Assembly: GCF_910592395.1 (NCBI RefSeq)
Contig: NC_088325.1
Span: 5,239,501 to 5,303,500, forward strand
DNA length: 64,000 bases
Source of the DNA: Lineus longissimus
Taxonomy: Eukaryota; Nemertea; Pilidiophora; Heteronemertea; Lineidae
Direction of reading: 5' to 3'
Positions within the stretch are counted from its first letter, which is position 1. Every line of letters begins with the position of its first letter. Below, one piece after another: positions 1 to 9,804 of the stretch. The position numbers were made by a program, and so were the translations under genes. The notes beneath the pieces were generated by a model that had not been told where the DNA came from, made no database searches, and worked only from the letters and a program-made list of their open reading frames with translations.

Positions 1-238
1 ATACAATAGTCACGCCTGGGCAGCTCAACAAACCCCCGAGTTACGCCAGGCTGTGCATTAGATGCAGTGTAAATTCGACCAGTTTATACGTTCAATTTTC
101 AAGTTCAAGTTTAGTTCAAGTTGTTAAATTACGTTTTTACCGATGAGTGTCGGAAGGTTACCGCCACTGGGACCCCTGGCAAACATGCTAAATAGCCCAA
201 GCCAGCCTAATGTAGAAGTAGAAGTTGCATCCTTCGCC

Positions 239-1181
239 TATGGCAAGCCAAAGCGGAATTTATTCAAGACTTTAGAATTACCATTCAAGAAGTTAAATAT
301 AAGTTCAAGAAGGAAATATATGTTCAAGACTAAAATATGTTCAACCTTGAATCAAATGTTTTCAACCTTGAATAAAATATGTTCAACCTTGAATAAAATA
401 TGTTCAACCTTGAATAAAATATGTTCAACCTTGAATAAAATATGTCCAACCTTGAACAAAATATATTCAATCTTGAACAAAATATATTCAAGACTCACGT
501 GACCATATTCAAGACGCACGTGACCACAAAATTGATGACGTAGAGCGTAGAATCTGTGGTACTTCTGATGCGTTCTGTTTCACGACATGATTGATTGCCT
601 GTATAGCCTAAACACTCAAACATGTCAAAAGACAACGAGAATCCGATACAGTGGTGTCGGCCTTAAGAATGAAAGGTGAGAGGCATTGCGCATTTTGAAC
701 CTATAATTTGCCTGATATGTCTGTGAAACATGTATCGACTCTGACATTCACTCGGCATCCATGTCATGATGTGTAGGATTACAGTACATGTCGGGTGTAG
801 GCGGCTAGGTACGTGTACAACCATGTGTCAAAACCTCGTGCGAACAATTCGAGCTCCGAAACGCAACACAAGTACCATGGGTTCGGGAAAGTCCGGACGC
901 GGGTTCGGGAAAGTCCGTAAAGCATCAAAACATGAGCAACTACGTCATCAATTTTGTGGTCACGTGCGTCTTGAATATGGTCACGTGAGTCTTGAATATA
1001 TTTTGTTCAAGGTTGAATATATTTTGTTCAAGGTTGAACATATTTTATTCAAGGTTGAAAACATTTGATTCAAGGTTGAACATATTTTAGTCTTGAACAT
1101 ATATTTCCTTCTTGAACTTATATTTAACTTCTTGAATGGTAATTCTAAAGTCTTGAATAAATTCCGCTTTGGCTTGCCATA
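239..1181. mobile_element. Foldback MITE-like element with 6-bp target duplication
   Basis: The two ends are long inverted repeats: the left arm (239 to about 545) starts tatggcaagccaaagcgg and the right arm (about 935-1181) ends with its reverse complement. The arms stay recognisable for about 250-300 bp and enclose about 390 bp of unrelated sequence. The hexamer ttcgcc lies directly outside both ends (233-238 and 1182-1187), as expected for a target-site duplication. No transposase is encoded; the apparent protein over 143-502 is a translation of the tandem repeat in the left arm. The superfamily cannot be assigned from a 6-bp duplication alone. Confidence 0.85.
337..487. repeat. 21-bp tandem repeat inside the foldback arm
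   Basis: About seven copies of a 21-bp unit built around ttcaaccttgaa and spaced by an A/T-rich linker. The matching right arm (about 985-1085) has fewer copies of the reverse complement, so copy number has changed in one arm since the element formed. Confidence 0.85.
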
Positions 1182-1517
1182 TTCGCCAACGTCACGACGT
1201 CGTGGTGTGTGATGATTTTACTGGCAATTATATACACCAGATACTCAGTCGTAAGGTCATGGAGGTAGGCAGGGGTATTATCATAGCTCCTCCCACCTTG
1301 CGATAATTTCCAGCGAGTGATACATGTAGTACATGAGACGTCAATTAACATGTTTTATCGTCAGCAATGCTCTTTTGATTATGTAAGCCAAAAGTGTGAA
1401 CAGATCAAATCGCATTAACCAGGTCGGTTTCCTGTGGCGCATGCGCAGTCCTGGTCCGCACATTTACTTCCGTTTTATCGCATGGAGAAAACGTGGGCTC
1501 TGACATTTGTCTGACAG

Positions 1518-1719
1518 CTGCTAATAAAAGAGGAAATTGCAAATTTGTCGAACGATGTGGCTGGAAATAATCGCGGATTGGTTTGGTCAAGAGCAGAGAG
1601 GTTGGCCTTGCTGAACATTTGGCGCGATGAAGATATTGAAGGGCAGCTTCAAGGGAATCACCGGAATTCCCGAGTCTACAATCGTGTGGCTGAGTTGCTG
1701 GCCCTGCAGGGCTACGAAC
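1518..1719 (+). CDS. Myb/SANT-like DNA-binding domain exon (partial)
   Basis: The open frame reads W-S-x-x-E-x-x-A-L-L-x-I-W and then G-x-x-R-N-x-x-V-Y-x-x-V-A-x-x-L-x-x-x-G-Y. This is the pattern of the trihelix Myb/SANT-like domain found in Harbinger-associated and related host proteins, which bind DNA. A plausible acceptor (tctgacag) precedes 1518. A donor (gaac|gtgaga) follows 1719, exactly where the domain would continue with its R-x-x-x-Q-C part. The frame beyond the donor no longer resembles the domain, which supports the splice site. The second half of the domain was not found, so this is either one exon of a gene or a remnant of a captured one. The start is an exon border, not an ATG. 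Confidence 0.55.
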
Positions 1720-2018
1720 GTGAGATTATGGCGTATTTTACTATCCGTGGGTGGCGTATTCGTTACATCGGATTGTATGTGATCGCTCGTGATTCGGATC
1801 AGAATCCGAATTGAGCTAGTGTGACCTTTCCGTTTTCAAAGCGCAATAACCAATCCGAATTCCGAAATGCGGATAACGGAATTTGGTTTGAAAGCGTATG
1901 CAGTGTGAACGTAGACAACAAAGGTTGGGCAATACAGGGTGTGTTCAATTTCTTAATAAGGGGAAGCTCGAATGACTGTACGAAACAATACTGATCATGG
2001 TTTTGATTTGAGGTGTTA

Positions 2019-2195
2019 ATGGAGGGTGGTGAAGCGGTACCGATGGATCCTGTAGAACTCCCCAAGGATGAAGTGGAGGGTTACAACGATGGAATGTTGT
2101 TTGTTGACAGAGGCAGATCTCAGCGAGGGCGAGGACTAGACTTTGCATTAAATGTGAATGACTTTCTTGAGTGGATAATGAGTTCAAGTAGCTGA
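2019..2195 (+). CDS. Small acidic ORF, possible last exon
   Basis: An ATG-started frame of 58 codons, acidic in its first half and Arg-rich in the middle (R-G-R-S-Q-R-G-R-G). It lies 300 bp downstream of the Myb-like exon on the same strand and could be the 3' end of that gene. No known domain is recognised and chance cannot be excluded. Confidence 0.2.
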   Translation: MEGGEAVPMDPVELPKDEVEGYNDGMLFVDRGRSQRGRGLDFALNVNDFLEWIMSSSS

Positions 2196-3080
2196 CATCA
2201 TAGAACTGCACTGAGTTACGATAAGCTGTCGCTGCCCTCATCAGATCAGATTCACTGATTCATGTGGACTATTTTATTTCGTTTATCTGGTTCCTGAAGC
2301 CTCGAAGAGTGAACGGTAACACTGTCTCATTAGATTCGATTATTATTGTTGTCTATTCTATCTGGCTCCTGAAACCTCGAGGGGTTAACGGCAACACTGT
2401 TTCATACATCGGATTATTATTGTTGTCTATTCTTTCTGGCACTATGTTTGAGAATGTGTACCTCCTATTACCGACCCCCCCCCCCCCCCCCGCCCCATGA
2501 CTGAGGATGACGGCCTGTAGCACTGCGTACTGTGCGTTCTGTATTTGGACCCATCTTTTTATGGTGATGCAAGAAAGGTTGGTATAAAATTGCAGGTTGC
2601 AGGTTAACTTTATGGTTTAGGTAAAGGGTTAGTTTCCAACCTGTAACCAAAACCTCTGATACAAAACCGTTGCTGCAACATGCAAGACTAGTACAAAGGT
2701 TGCTTTTTCAAAGTGGATTAATTGTGCGATTGATTGCAGTAGTCATGAAACCATCTTGACCCACTAAGGGTTAAGGTTGACAACATCGCATGCGAATTCG
2801 CACCTGACATCTACACATAGGCAGCTAGCGGAGTCGTGCATGTCATATGGGCAAAGTCACTGGCGACCTTTGATTGCTTAAAGCTGAACTGAATGCACAA
2901 ATCAGAGCACCCCATGTGGCAATAGTAAGAAATGCTAACGACCGAAAGGCCCTTCTGAATACGGCCTGAAACATGATAGACCTCAAATGCTTCGATGCGC
3001 TTCATTTCACAAACCAGCAAGCCGTGACGATGTGGACCTTCGCAGAGAATCTCAGAAGGAAAAAAATAAAAAGGTCCTCT
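2196..3080. other. No gene seen; poly-C tract
   Basis: Contains a 17-base C run at about 2475-2491. Two similar ~70-bp segments (about 2275-2345 and 2347-2420), each with a gaagcctcgaa/gaaacctcgag core, form an imperfect direct repeat. No coding frame with recognisable content. Confidence 0.5.
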
Positions 3081-3153
3081 CATTGAAACTCGAACTCGAG
3101 ACCTCTGGTTTTATTTGCCAATACTCTTATCCTCAAGGCCACTGGGCTGCTTG
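3081..3153 (-). repeat. tRNA-derived SINE head or tRNA pseudogene
   Basis: On the minus strand the sequence has an A-box-like segment (agtggccttgaggataagag) and, about 30 bases later, a B-box-like ggtctcgagttcgagtttc. Both are internal RNA polymerase III promoter elements of tRNA genes. The ends do not pair into an acceptor stem, so it is unlikely to be a working tRNA. Confidence 0.6.
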
Positions 3154-3447
3154 AAATGCCGGTCGTTTTATACGCCTTTATAGAATGTGCAAGCATTTGT
3201 GTGTAATCTTTGTTTAACATATTTGAACAGCTTCCAGTGGGCAACTGCAGGAAGAAAGTCATTTTTTCTTTACTGTGCGTGATTATGTATGCGGAGTCTA
3301 CGTTTTCTCTTAGCAATGTTCACCTTTGTCTTGGTATCTTCTTCTATTACATGTACTTGAGAAAATTTCTGGTTCATCTCTCAAAAATAAAGTATAATCG
3401 CCATTCATATAAAGATATATTTGCTGGCAGCAGTTCACAAGGAAGCC

Positions 3448-3640
3448 CCCTAGCTCAGACGGTTAGAGCGTTCGCATTCTGTGCCCGAGTTCCCGTGTTC
3501 GCCAATTGCCGGGCTAACCCGGTGTACAAGGAATGGACGTCCTAGGAATGCAGGACCCCATACAATAGCTGTGTATTGTCAACGAATGTGGTTAATGGTT
3601 TGGTTAGGGTTAACTACATAATCTTTAACAAATGAACTCG
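3448..3640 (+). repeat. tRNA-like SINE head plus shared tail
   Basis: Starts gccccctagctcagacgg followed by ttagagcg, a good tRNA A box; the B-box region is degraded. The tail (about 3528-3625) recurs at 17268-17355 almost unchanged, so it is either part of a dispersed repeat or of the segmental duplication that covers this region. Confidence 0.55.
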
Positions 3641-4061
3641 ACGACTCTATTCACTTTAACAAAAGGACCGGATATCGATTCCGGGGGGACTTGCATTTCT
3701 TTTACACCGGCAATGATTGGAGGGTCAGACCCGCCTTTTGACCATGATCAAAATGTAGCCTGGCTCTGGGCATGGCTTGTACAGAAAACTTTATAACGTT
3801 TACTAAGCGCGGCTCAAGATGGCGCTTGTTGGAACTATCCTTATTATACCGGTATACGCTGTAATCATAGACAAATTTTAAATTCACACTTGCACAATGA
3901 AGTTAAAATTTCACTTCACGTATCTATTATGTATCAGTGCATGATTTACGGTAGAACTTATTTGAATCTTGAATCCTGAATCTTTGTTGAGATTAGAATC
4001 ACACCGTAAACACATTGTAAACACAAACCACGTTGTCAGTGTCACTTTTTCATAATTTTTT

Positions 4062-4250
4062 ACTTGCTATCGCCATCATGCGGCCATTTAACAAACTATC
4101 GCTGATGCTATTTATAACACAATGACGAGCTCACCCTGAGGACTAGAAAGTATGGTGTTGACTGAACCGGGTCAAATATTCCTGGTCAAATTTGTATGGT
4201 GTAAACGTCGCAAATTACAATTAGAATGTAGGATTTAGTTAAATAAAATA
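4062..4250. repeat. Duplicated segment, partner at 17371-17556
   Basis: About 185 bp starting cttgctatcgccat matches 17371-17556 with scattered substitutions and small gaps. With the tail at 3528-3625 (matching 17268-17355), it shows that a block of at least 700 bp was duplicated and has since diverged; 430 bp between the two matches is absent from the downstream copy. No coding content is recognised. Confidence 0.75.
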
Positions 4251-5314
4251 CCAACATCACGAGTGTTGACCTTACTCTATTCGTCGATAGTTGCCTGGGT
4301 CATTTAAAGATTTTCGTTTGTTCTTTCGAGTCGGCATTGTAAGCTTTTTTCCACCATTCTGATGTGTGATAGTGAGGTCACATCGTTACGCTAAACAACA
4401 CTTCTGCATGTGCCTGAAATCGCGTGATACAAAAAAAACTCCTCAACTGTTCTACTGTGTTAAAACGAATATGGTGCAAAGGCTTCAGAGCTGTTGAACT
4501 TAAACGTGTTAATAGCTGTCCTCCCTCAATGTCTCTGCGGAAATCGTTGAATGTTGGTGAGAGTGATGAAGTCTCTCTTCGCCCTTTACAAAAAGTCCGT
4601 CCAAACTTTTAATTATTGTGACCCGAGTAGGCTTTTTAAAGTAATTGTGCAATAAATCAAGGTCGTGACTACTGATTCTCGGCCCGATATATATCGTTTT
4701 TTTCAAAAAATAAAATAAACGCTTGTCTAAAGTTCTATATCTGGGAAGTAGAAGGACAAAACATATCCAAAATCTGTACACATCTCAATAACGTATTGTT
4801 ATTTGATGTTAATTTCATCACACTGACTATTAGTCCATTCTTGAAATATATGATTTTTGTTGGACGGACGGTAAATCACAATTATATGTCAGTAACCTTG
4901 ATTTCTTTGTCTTTCTCTCGATCAAGGCCCAACACAATATTTTCACTTTAGTAACCATGGTAGCGAAATATGTTTTTGTATTCTGTGTACATTGACGTAG
5001 TGCACTGAATTCGGATATTTTCCGCTCTGTACGGTTGATTTCTTGACAGATTTGGATGAAATGTTCAGGTAATTAATTTTTGTGTCTATCTACTCATGTG
5101 CCAGGAATGAATGAGAAATATCCAGGAAAGAACAGGGCCTATTTCGAGGGGACTCTCAAAATGCCCATTGGACTTCGCTGAAGAGGTTGTTTCATTTCTT
5201 GAGGCAAAGATCAATAAAAATACAAACTTCAAAGAAATCATCCGACCAGTGGTTCGTACTCAGGAGCCCCCGACGGTGCGGACATAACATATGAATGGAC
5301 TTTAGATGACCACC
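4251..5314. other. No gene seen
   Basis: AT-rich sequence without a recognisable coding frame or clear repeat. The short open frames are not protein-like. Confidence 0.5.
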
Positions 5315-5545
5315 TTAGGTCAATCGATACAAAAAAATTACAAATGCTTTCCAAATGATAAATATAGACATGTTGTCAGTTGATATTTGCGCTGTGTCAA
5401 GTATTGTGTTTTCGGCGAAATGTGGTTCCCGACGCGACAGATGATATTTATTTAACATAAAACTCCCAGTACATGACAGCTTGTGAAACAGCAGGTCACC
5501 CTTTCGTCCATGTCTCGTGTTTTCTGAACCAATATCTCTCATCAG
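5315..5545 (+). repeat. Duplicated 5' flank, copy A (no exon)
   Basis: This segment matches the regions upstream of the signal-peptide exons at 7196-7430 and 16012-16240, sharing runs such as ggttcccgacgcgacag and agcaggtcaccct. Homology stops at about 5545, before the place where the exon begins in the other copies, so this copy has lost its first exon or was never complete. Confidence 0.7.
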
Positions 5546-7189
5546 CTATCCACTCATCTTCGTATAATATTTGCTTCTCAAGAAGCATCTTTTGCATTTT
5601 TTTGCAAATATCATACGAACAAGCGTGAGGATGTGAAGAAAATATTCATATTTTTCAAATTGGAAATTTAGTTGTCAACAAAAAAACCCAACTGAAATAT
5701 GTTTTGAAACAAAAAAAACTCCCAACTATAACTCCATGGAGTTTGGTTATCATTTGTAACACGTGACCACCCAACTCTGTTTTAAAATTGCTTTAGACTC
5801 ATATATACGTCGACAGGGAAACTGATTAACAACACCGTAACCACTGATAGTAGTATTACAGTGGTTAGGCCACTGGCGATTTGTCATTCCCAATGCCGAC
5901 CAATGTCCATCAACTTACCACAACCTGAAGACCAGGTGTGAGCCAATCAGTAAGGAGGGACAGTGGTCTGTTCATTGAGTCTAGAGTATGTGCATCGCCA
6001 CGTATCATGACAAGGGTCAGATTGAATAAATACTGATATTGGTCTGAATAGTTTGCGCAATCGAACCAGGGAATTTTCTGATTCACCTTATTGGACTGTG
6101 ACATATTTTGATAAGGCCACTGTCATAAATCATGATATTGTGGTTATCGAAAGACACAATTAACCTTTCGATCCTCATTTGCTTTGTTTTCTTGCTTTTG
6201 ACTGATAAGTTTCGGCGAACAGTTGACATCATGAGTGTTGACCTAGTTTTCATAAATACACAATAGAATAGTGGAAAATAGTGAATGTACTCATCAAAAT
6301 GACACAAAATATACCAATAATTTTCCCCAAATGTACATATTGAGGCGGTGAATTGGCATGATGAACACACGAAAATCATCAAATGACTCGGGAAACAATC
6401 GAGGAATAGAGAAAGGTCTTTTCCGAGGCTGCTATTGGTGCCAATACACACATTATACATACTAGGAATGCGACTAGAGTCATGTTTATTCATGACGATG
6501 ACTTTTTTAACTCTTGAATAGATATCCCACACGTTTCACGGCTGTGAAAGGCCTACTATTGTGCTCGGCTGTACCCATCGAGGCGGTGATACAAATCGGG
6601 TATTGTCGGCTTGGGATCTTATTGTTGAGTGCATCCAGTATTTCGCCACCGGGTATGAACAATCTAGTATCGGCGATATTCATCACGTGAGCATTGCAAC
6701 AACATCGCGGTGTAGTAACGCTGTGTCCTCCGCGTTTGCGGCACGTATTGACCAACACTAAAGGAAGGGGAGACTACCTTCAGGTTTAAAGGAACTGCAT
6801 TAAATAAAGATAGGATAAAGTCACTACCTGAAACACTCGAAATGGTAACATTAACCTAGATATTTTAAAGCCACGTTTATGAAACGCGTTCTTCCTTTAA
6901 GAGTTACATTTGCAAATCATCTACCGAATGGTTGGATGTTGGGAGACTCCCCGATCGGGGTATACTTGCAAGAGGCGGCTTCTGACAGTTCTTGCTAACG
7001 CCCAAACTAGACACTAATGGCAGGCCGGTCTAACTTAATGTAATGACACAGTAAAGCCAAGTTATGAAATGCTTTTAAGACGCGGTTTTAAATGGACTTA
7101 ATATCTTTCCTTTGTGGTACATTTAAGGAAGCAAATTAAAACTTTTTGTGTAACAGGTCAACATTTGATCTTTGCATCGAAGAGTTGGT
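5546..7189. other. No gene seen
   Basis: Contains AT-rich low-complexity stretches around 5570-5720. The longest frame (6083-6532, minus) has no recognisable domain and no clear splice context. No mobile element could be assigned. Confidence 0.5.
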
Positions 7190-7770
7190 CAATCGATATA
7201 AATGTTTTTCATATGATAAATATAGACATCGATCGGGAGTTTTTGTTTGTTCTGTGTCAAGTTAAGTGTTTTGACAAAAATAGGTTCCCGACGCGAAAGG
7301 TGATATTCATTAAAACTTCTTGACTGTGCAAATATCGGGTTGTAGTGGATTAGCAGGTCACCCTATCGTCGATGTCTTGTGTTTTTTTAACCGATTTCTC
7401 TCATTCCGTTAAAGACTTTCATAAGGACACACTAAAAATATGGAGAACGGCGTCACACTATTTTTGGTGACGCTACTGGTAACTACACAGACCGGTAGGT
7501 AATAATCTACATACTCCTTGGTATTATCATTACAAAATTCCAAGAGGTTGCCTAGGTTATTATATTTTCACGGCGATTTAGCTTGACATGCAACAAGAGT
7601 TGAATGCTAAGCCTAAAAGATCCAACAACACACAGACTAAGTTAGCGCAGATCTACGTTAGCCCAATTTCGTCTCTCTGCCTTTGATGCTTTGTCCATGA
7701 GGACCCCCCCCCCATTTTAGCCCTTTTGGTGGGTCATTTTATCAAGATTAGCTTGAATACCCTTGGGATT
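7190..7770 (+). repeat. Segmental duplication copy B (left part)
   Basis: Matches 16003-16577 across upstream flank, first exon and intron start. The match resumes at 13834 on the other side of the inserted retrotransposon and runs to about 14145. Confidence 0.85.
7440..7494 (+). CDS. Signal-peptide first exon, copy B
   Basis: An ATG in a favourable context opens an 18-codon exon, M-E-N-G-V-T followed by a Leu/Val/Thr-rich hydrophobic stretch, ending in phase 1 at a gtaggt donor. This is the form of a signal-peptide exon of an immunoglobulin-superfamily protein. It matches the exon at 16252-16306 in both sequence and flanks. A Ngaro retrotransposon lies in the intron 276 bp downstream. No following exon was found before copy C, so this copy may be non-functional or an alternative first exon. 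Confidence 0.6.
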
Positions 7771-7840
7771 TGCACATACCCAAAGTGTCTCCAGGCTTGT
7801 GTATGATCTTCACATTTAAGTGTTGGGGTGTGAAAATGTA
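7771..7840 (-). repeat. Ngaro 70-bp terminal direct repeat (B2)
   Basis: Identical over 70 bp to 8049-8118. It forms the 3' terminus of the element in its sense orientation. Confidence 0.9.
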
Positions 7841-7995
7841 ATGGCGCGAAGATACATACACGGCTCTAAAGCAATCCGGATACTAGGGCGGGGAGGGAGG
7901 GGAAAGCCAATCCACTGCAGTGGCTCCAGAGCCTGCCATCGTACACAGGGTTTACATTAACCTGTACACGCCAAACTGTCTTCCTTCTGGGTGTC

Positions 7996-8118
7996 CATGC
8001 GAGACGAAATACAGTTCGCTCAATCACCGCCAGGATACACTTTGGATCTGCACATACCCAAAGTGTCTCCAGGCTTGTGTATGATCTTCACATTTAAGTG
8101 TTGGGGTGTGAAAATGTA
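7996..8118 (-). repeat. Ngaro internal B1-A2 repeat junction
   Basis: The 53-bp repeat (7996-8048, identical to 13780-13832) abuts the 70-bp repeat (8049-8118, identical to 7771-7840). In Ngaro/DIRS replication models this fused internal copy is the template that restores the ends through a circular intermediate. Confidence 0.85.
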
Positions 8119-8466
8119 CAGGCGCGCACGCCCGGGCTCTCAACCATCCCGGAGAAACATGCCCTACTTCATAACTCCTTTCCCAATACTTAAACAAAAT
8201 TAACTAATTAATCCGCCATAATTAATTATTAATTAGGGACTAATTAGTCCGGAATTCGAAAATAAGGTAACGAGAAATTGTAACTTAAATTCTAACATTG
8301 CTTTATTATAAGAACTCAACACTGTATTTTAAATTCCACAGAAGATTACACAGTATGGTTTTAGTATGATGATGCATGTAGCGAAAAGGCGAGGCCACAC
8401 TCTAACCAACACAATCATGCAATAATTACAATACGAAAATGCATAAAAATATACATCGAAATCTGC

Positions 8467-9651
8467 TCAAGGGAACGCTGCTGGGAAATTATCAACATCG
8501 CCAAACTTACTGTAAAGTGTTTTAACCGCTTCTGGCCGACGAGAACTGTCAGCCAGGGCTTCGGACACATTAGCTGCTTTTACCAAAATATCTGACCGAC
8601 TGTAGTACTCTGCTGATGCCTCTGTGAACCAACCAACATGAGACATTACTTCCGCCGGGCTTGAAGCTGCCCCCGACAGAAGCAAAGTAATGGAGCAGCC
8701 GGCTCTTAAGCCGTGAGGGGTCTCACCCTGGTTGATCCCCAATGTATTTAGATAAATCTTTAATCTATCGTAAATTGCACTGTACGAAATAGGCGCATCC
8801 AACACTACACCGGCTTCTGAGACTGGACGTAATAAATATCCGACCGTAAGATCCACCCCCCAGGTTTGTGCCTTGGAGATATACTGCTGAACTCCCTTTA
8901 CCGGGCAAATAAGATGATTTGGACATTCTTTAACAATAAAGGTATTCACTTTGTTTACCGAAAACGATTTCCCATGGGAATGAGAGATTACAAGACCTGA
9001 TCCATCGGGTAAGCGTTTAACTTCCTGTGTTTTTAAAATTCCCAAATCACTCGCCCTATCCCCGGCAAAGAACTGCATCTTGAGAAAAGCTTGGTCTCTG
9101 GACAAAACGAATTGCTCCCTAAGGGATAGATCTGGTCTTTTAATCTGGTTATCGATATATTTTGAAATAGCTTGAAGCTTATCCATGAACAAGGGTTTTG
9201 CCTGCTTGGCAACTACGTGCGAGAAACCTTGCTCTCGTTTGACACACTTCAAATACGATTTCACAGGAGGTGAATCAGCCGGATTCCCAACCCCGGAGAA
9301 AATATCCCACGTGCTGCCCCTGTCGGTTTCTTCAGAAATAATGGATTTCAGGGACCGGACTAATCCTTCTAACGTACCGAAGGCAAGACGGGTAGGACAC
9401 CCACAGTGGAATTTACCATGATGCCCGAGGAATATACAGGAAGCATTATGGATCTGTGTCCTACCGGCTTTGTCTTTCCATACTAAAAATCGTGTTAGAT
9501 CTTTTGGAGAAACCCGTTCCAGGGTTGGCCTCTTAGGCAGTTGTGCCAAAAATTGCAACAGCTCGTTTTTTAGGGATTGCCTTTTCTTCATAAGGGGGGT
9601 TGCGGAAGCCGCCTTATCCAACTCCTGGAGCCGCTTGTCAATTGCCCCCAT
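8467..9651 (-). CDS. Tyrosine recombinase of the Ngaro element
   Basis: A 394-residue protein that would integrate the circular DNA copy of the element by site-specific strand exchange. The catalytic set of the family is visible: the first Arg in G-D-R-A-S-D-L (about residue 200), H-G-L-R in the H-x-x-R box (about residue 315), H-V-G-W (about 340), and the nucleophile region E-Y-Y-S-R (about 350). The N-terminal 150 residues would be the core-binding part. A short Cys/His-rich patch (C-x-F-L-G-H-H-x-x-x-F-H-C-x-C) lies at about residues 69-83. The frame is unbroken, so the gene may still be functional. The spacer to the upstream RT ORF is 153 bp. Confidence 0.9.
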   Translation of the reverse strand: MGAIDKRLQELDKAASATPLMKKRQSLKNELLQFLAQLPKRPTLERVSPKDLTRFLVWKDKAGRTQIHNASCIFLGHHGKFHCGCPTRLAFGTLEGLVRSLKSIISEETDRGSTWDIFSGVGNPADSPPVKSYLKCVKREQGFSHVVAKQAKPLFMDKLQAISKYIDNQIKRPDLSLREQFVLSRDQAFLKMQFFAGDRASDLGILKTQEVKRLPDGSGLVISHSHGKSFSVNKVNTFIVKECPNHLICPVKGVQQYISKAQTWGVDLTVGYLLRPVSEAGVVLDAPISYSAIYDRLKIYLNTLGINQGETPHGLRAGCSITLLLSGAASSPAEVMSHVGWFTEASAEYYSRSDILVKAANVSEALADSSRRPEAVKTLYSKFGDVDNFPAAFP

Positions 9652-9804
9652 GTCAACGCTGATTTTCTGAAATAATCAAGATTAAAGCGTCATCCACAGA
9701 GTATATTCGAAGGATATCACACATTATGATGTGCAGCTAATTCGAAAAGCCATTAATGGCCATCTCAAACCGACGTTATCTCTGATGAACCCCTGCTTGG
9801 AGGG

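Noticed and set aside
143-502. 119-residue frame with repeated S-T-L-N-K-I-C motifs
   Set aside because: It is the translation of the 21-bp tandem repeat in the arm of a foldback element; the other arm gives a mirror frame.
3448-3530. Functional tRNA gene
   Set aside because: The A box is good but the B box is degraded and no cloverleaf with paired acceptor stem can be drawn.
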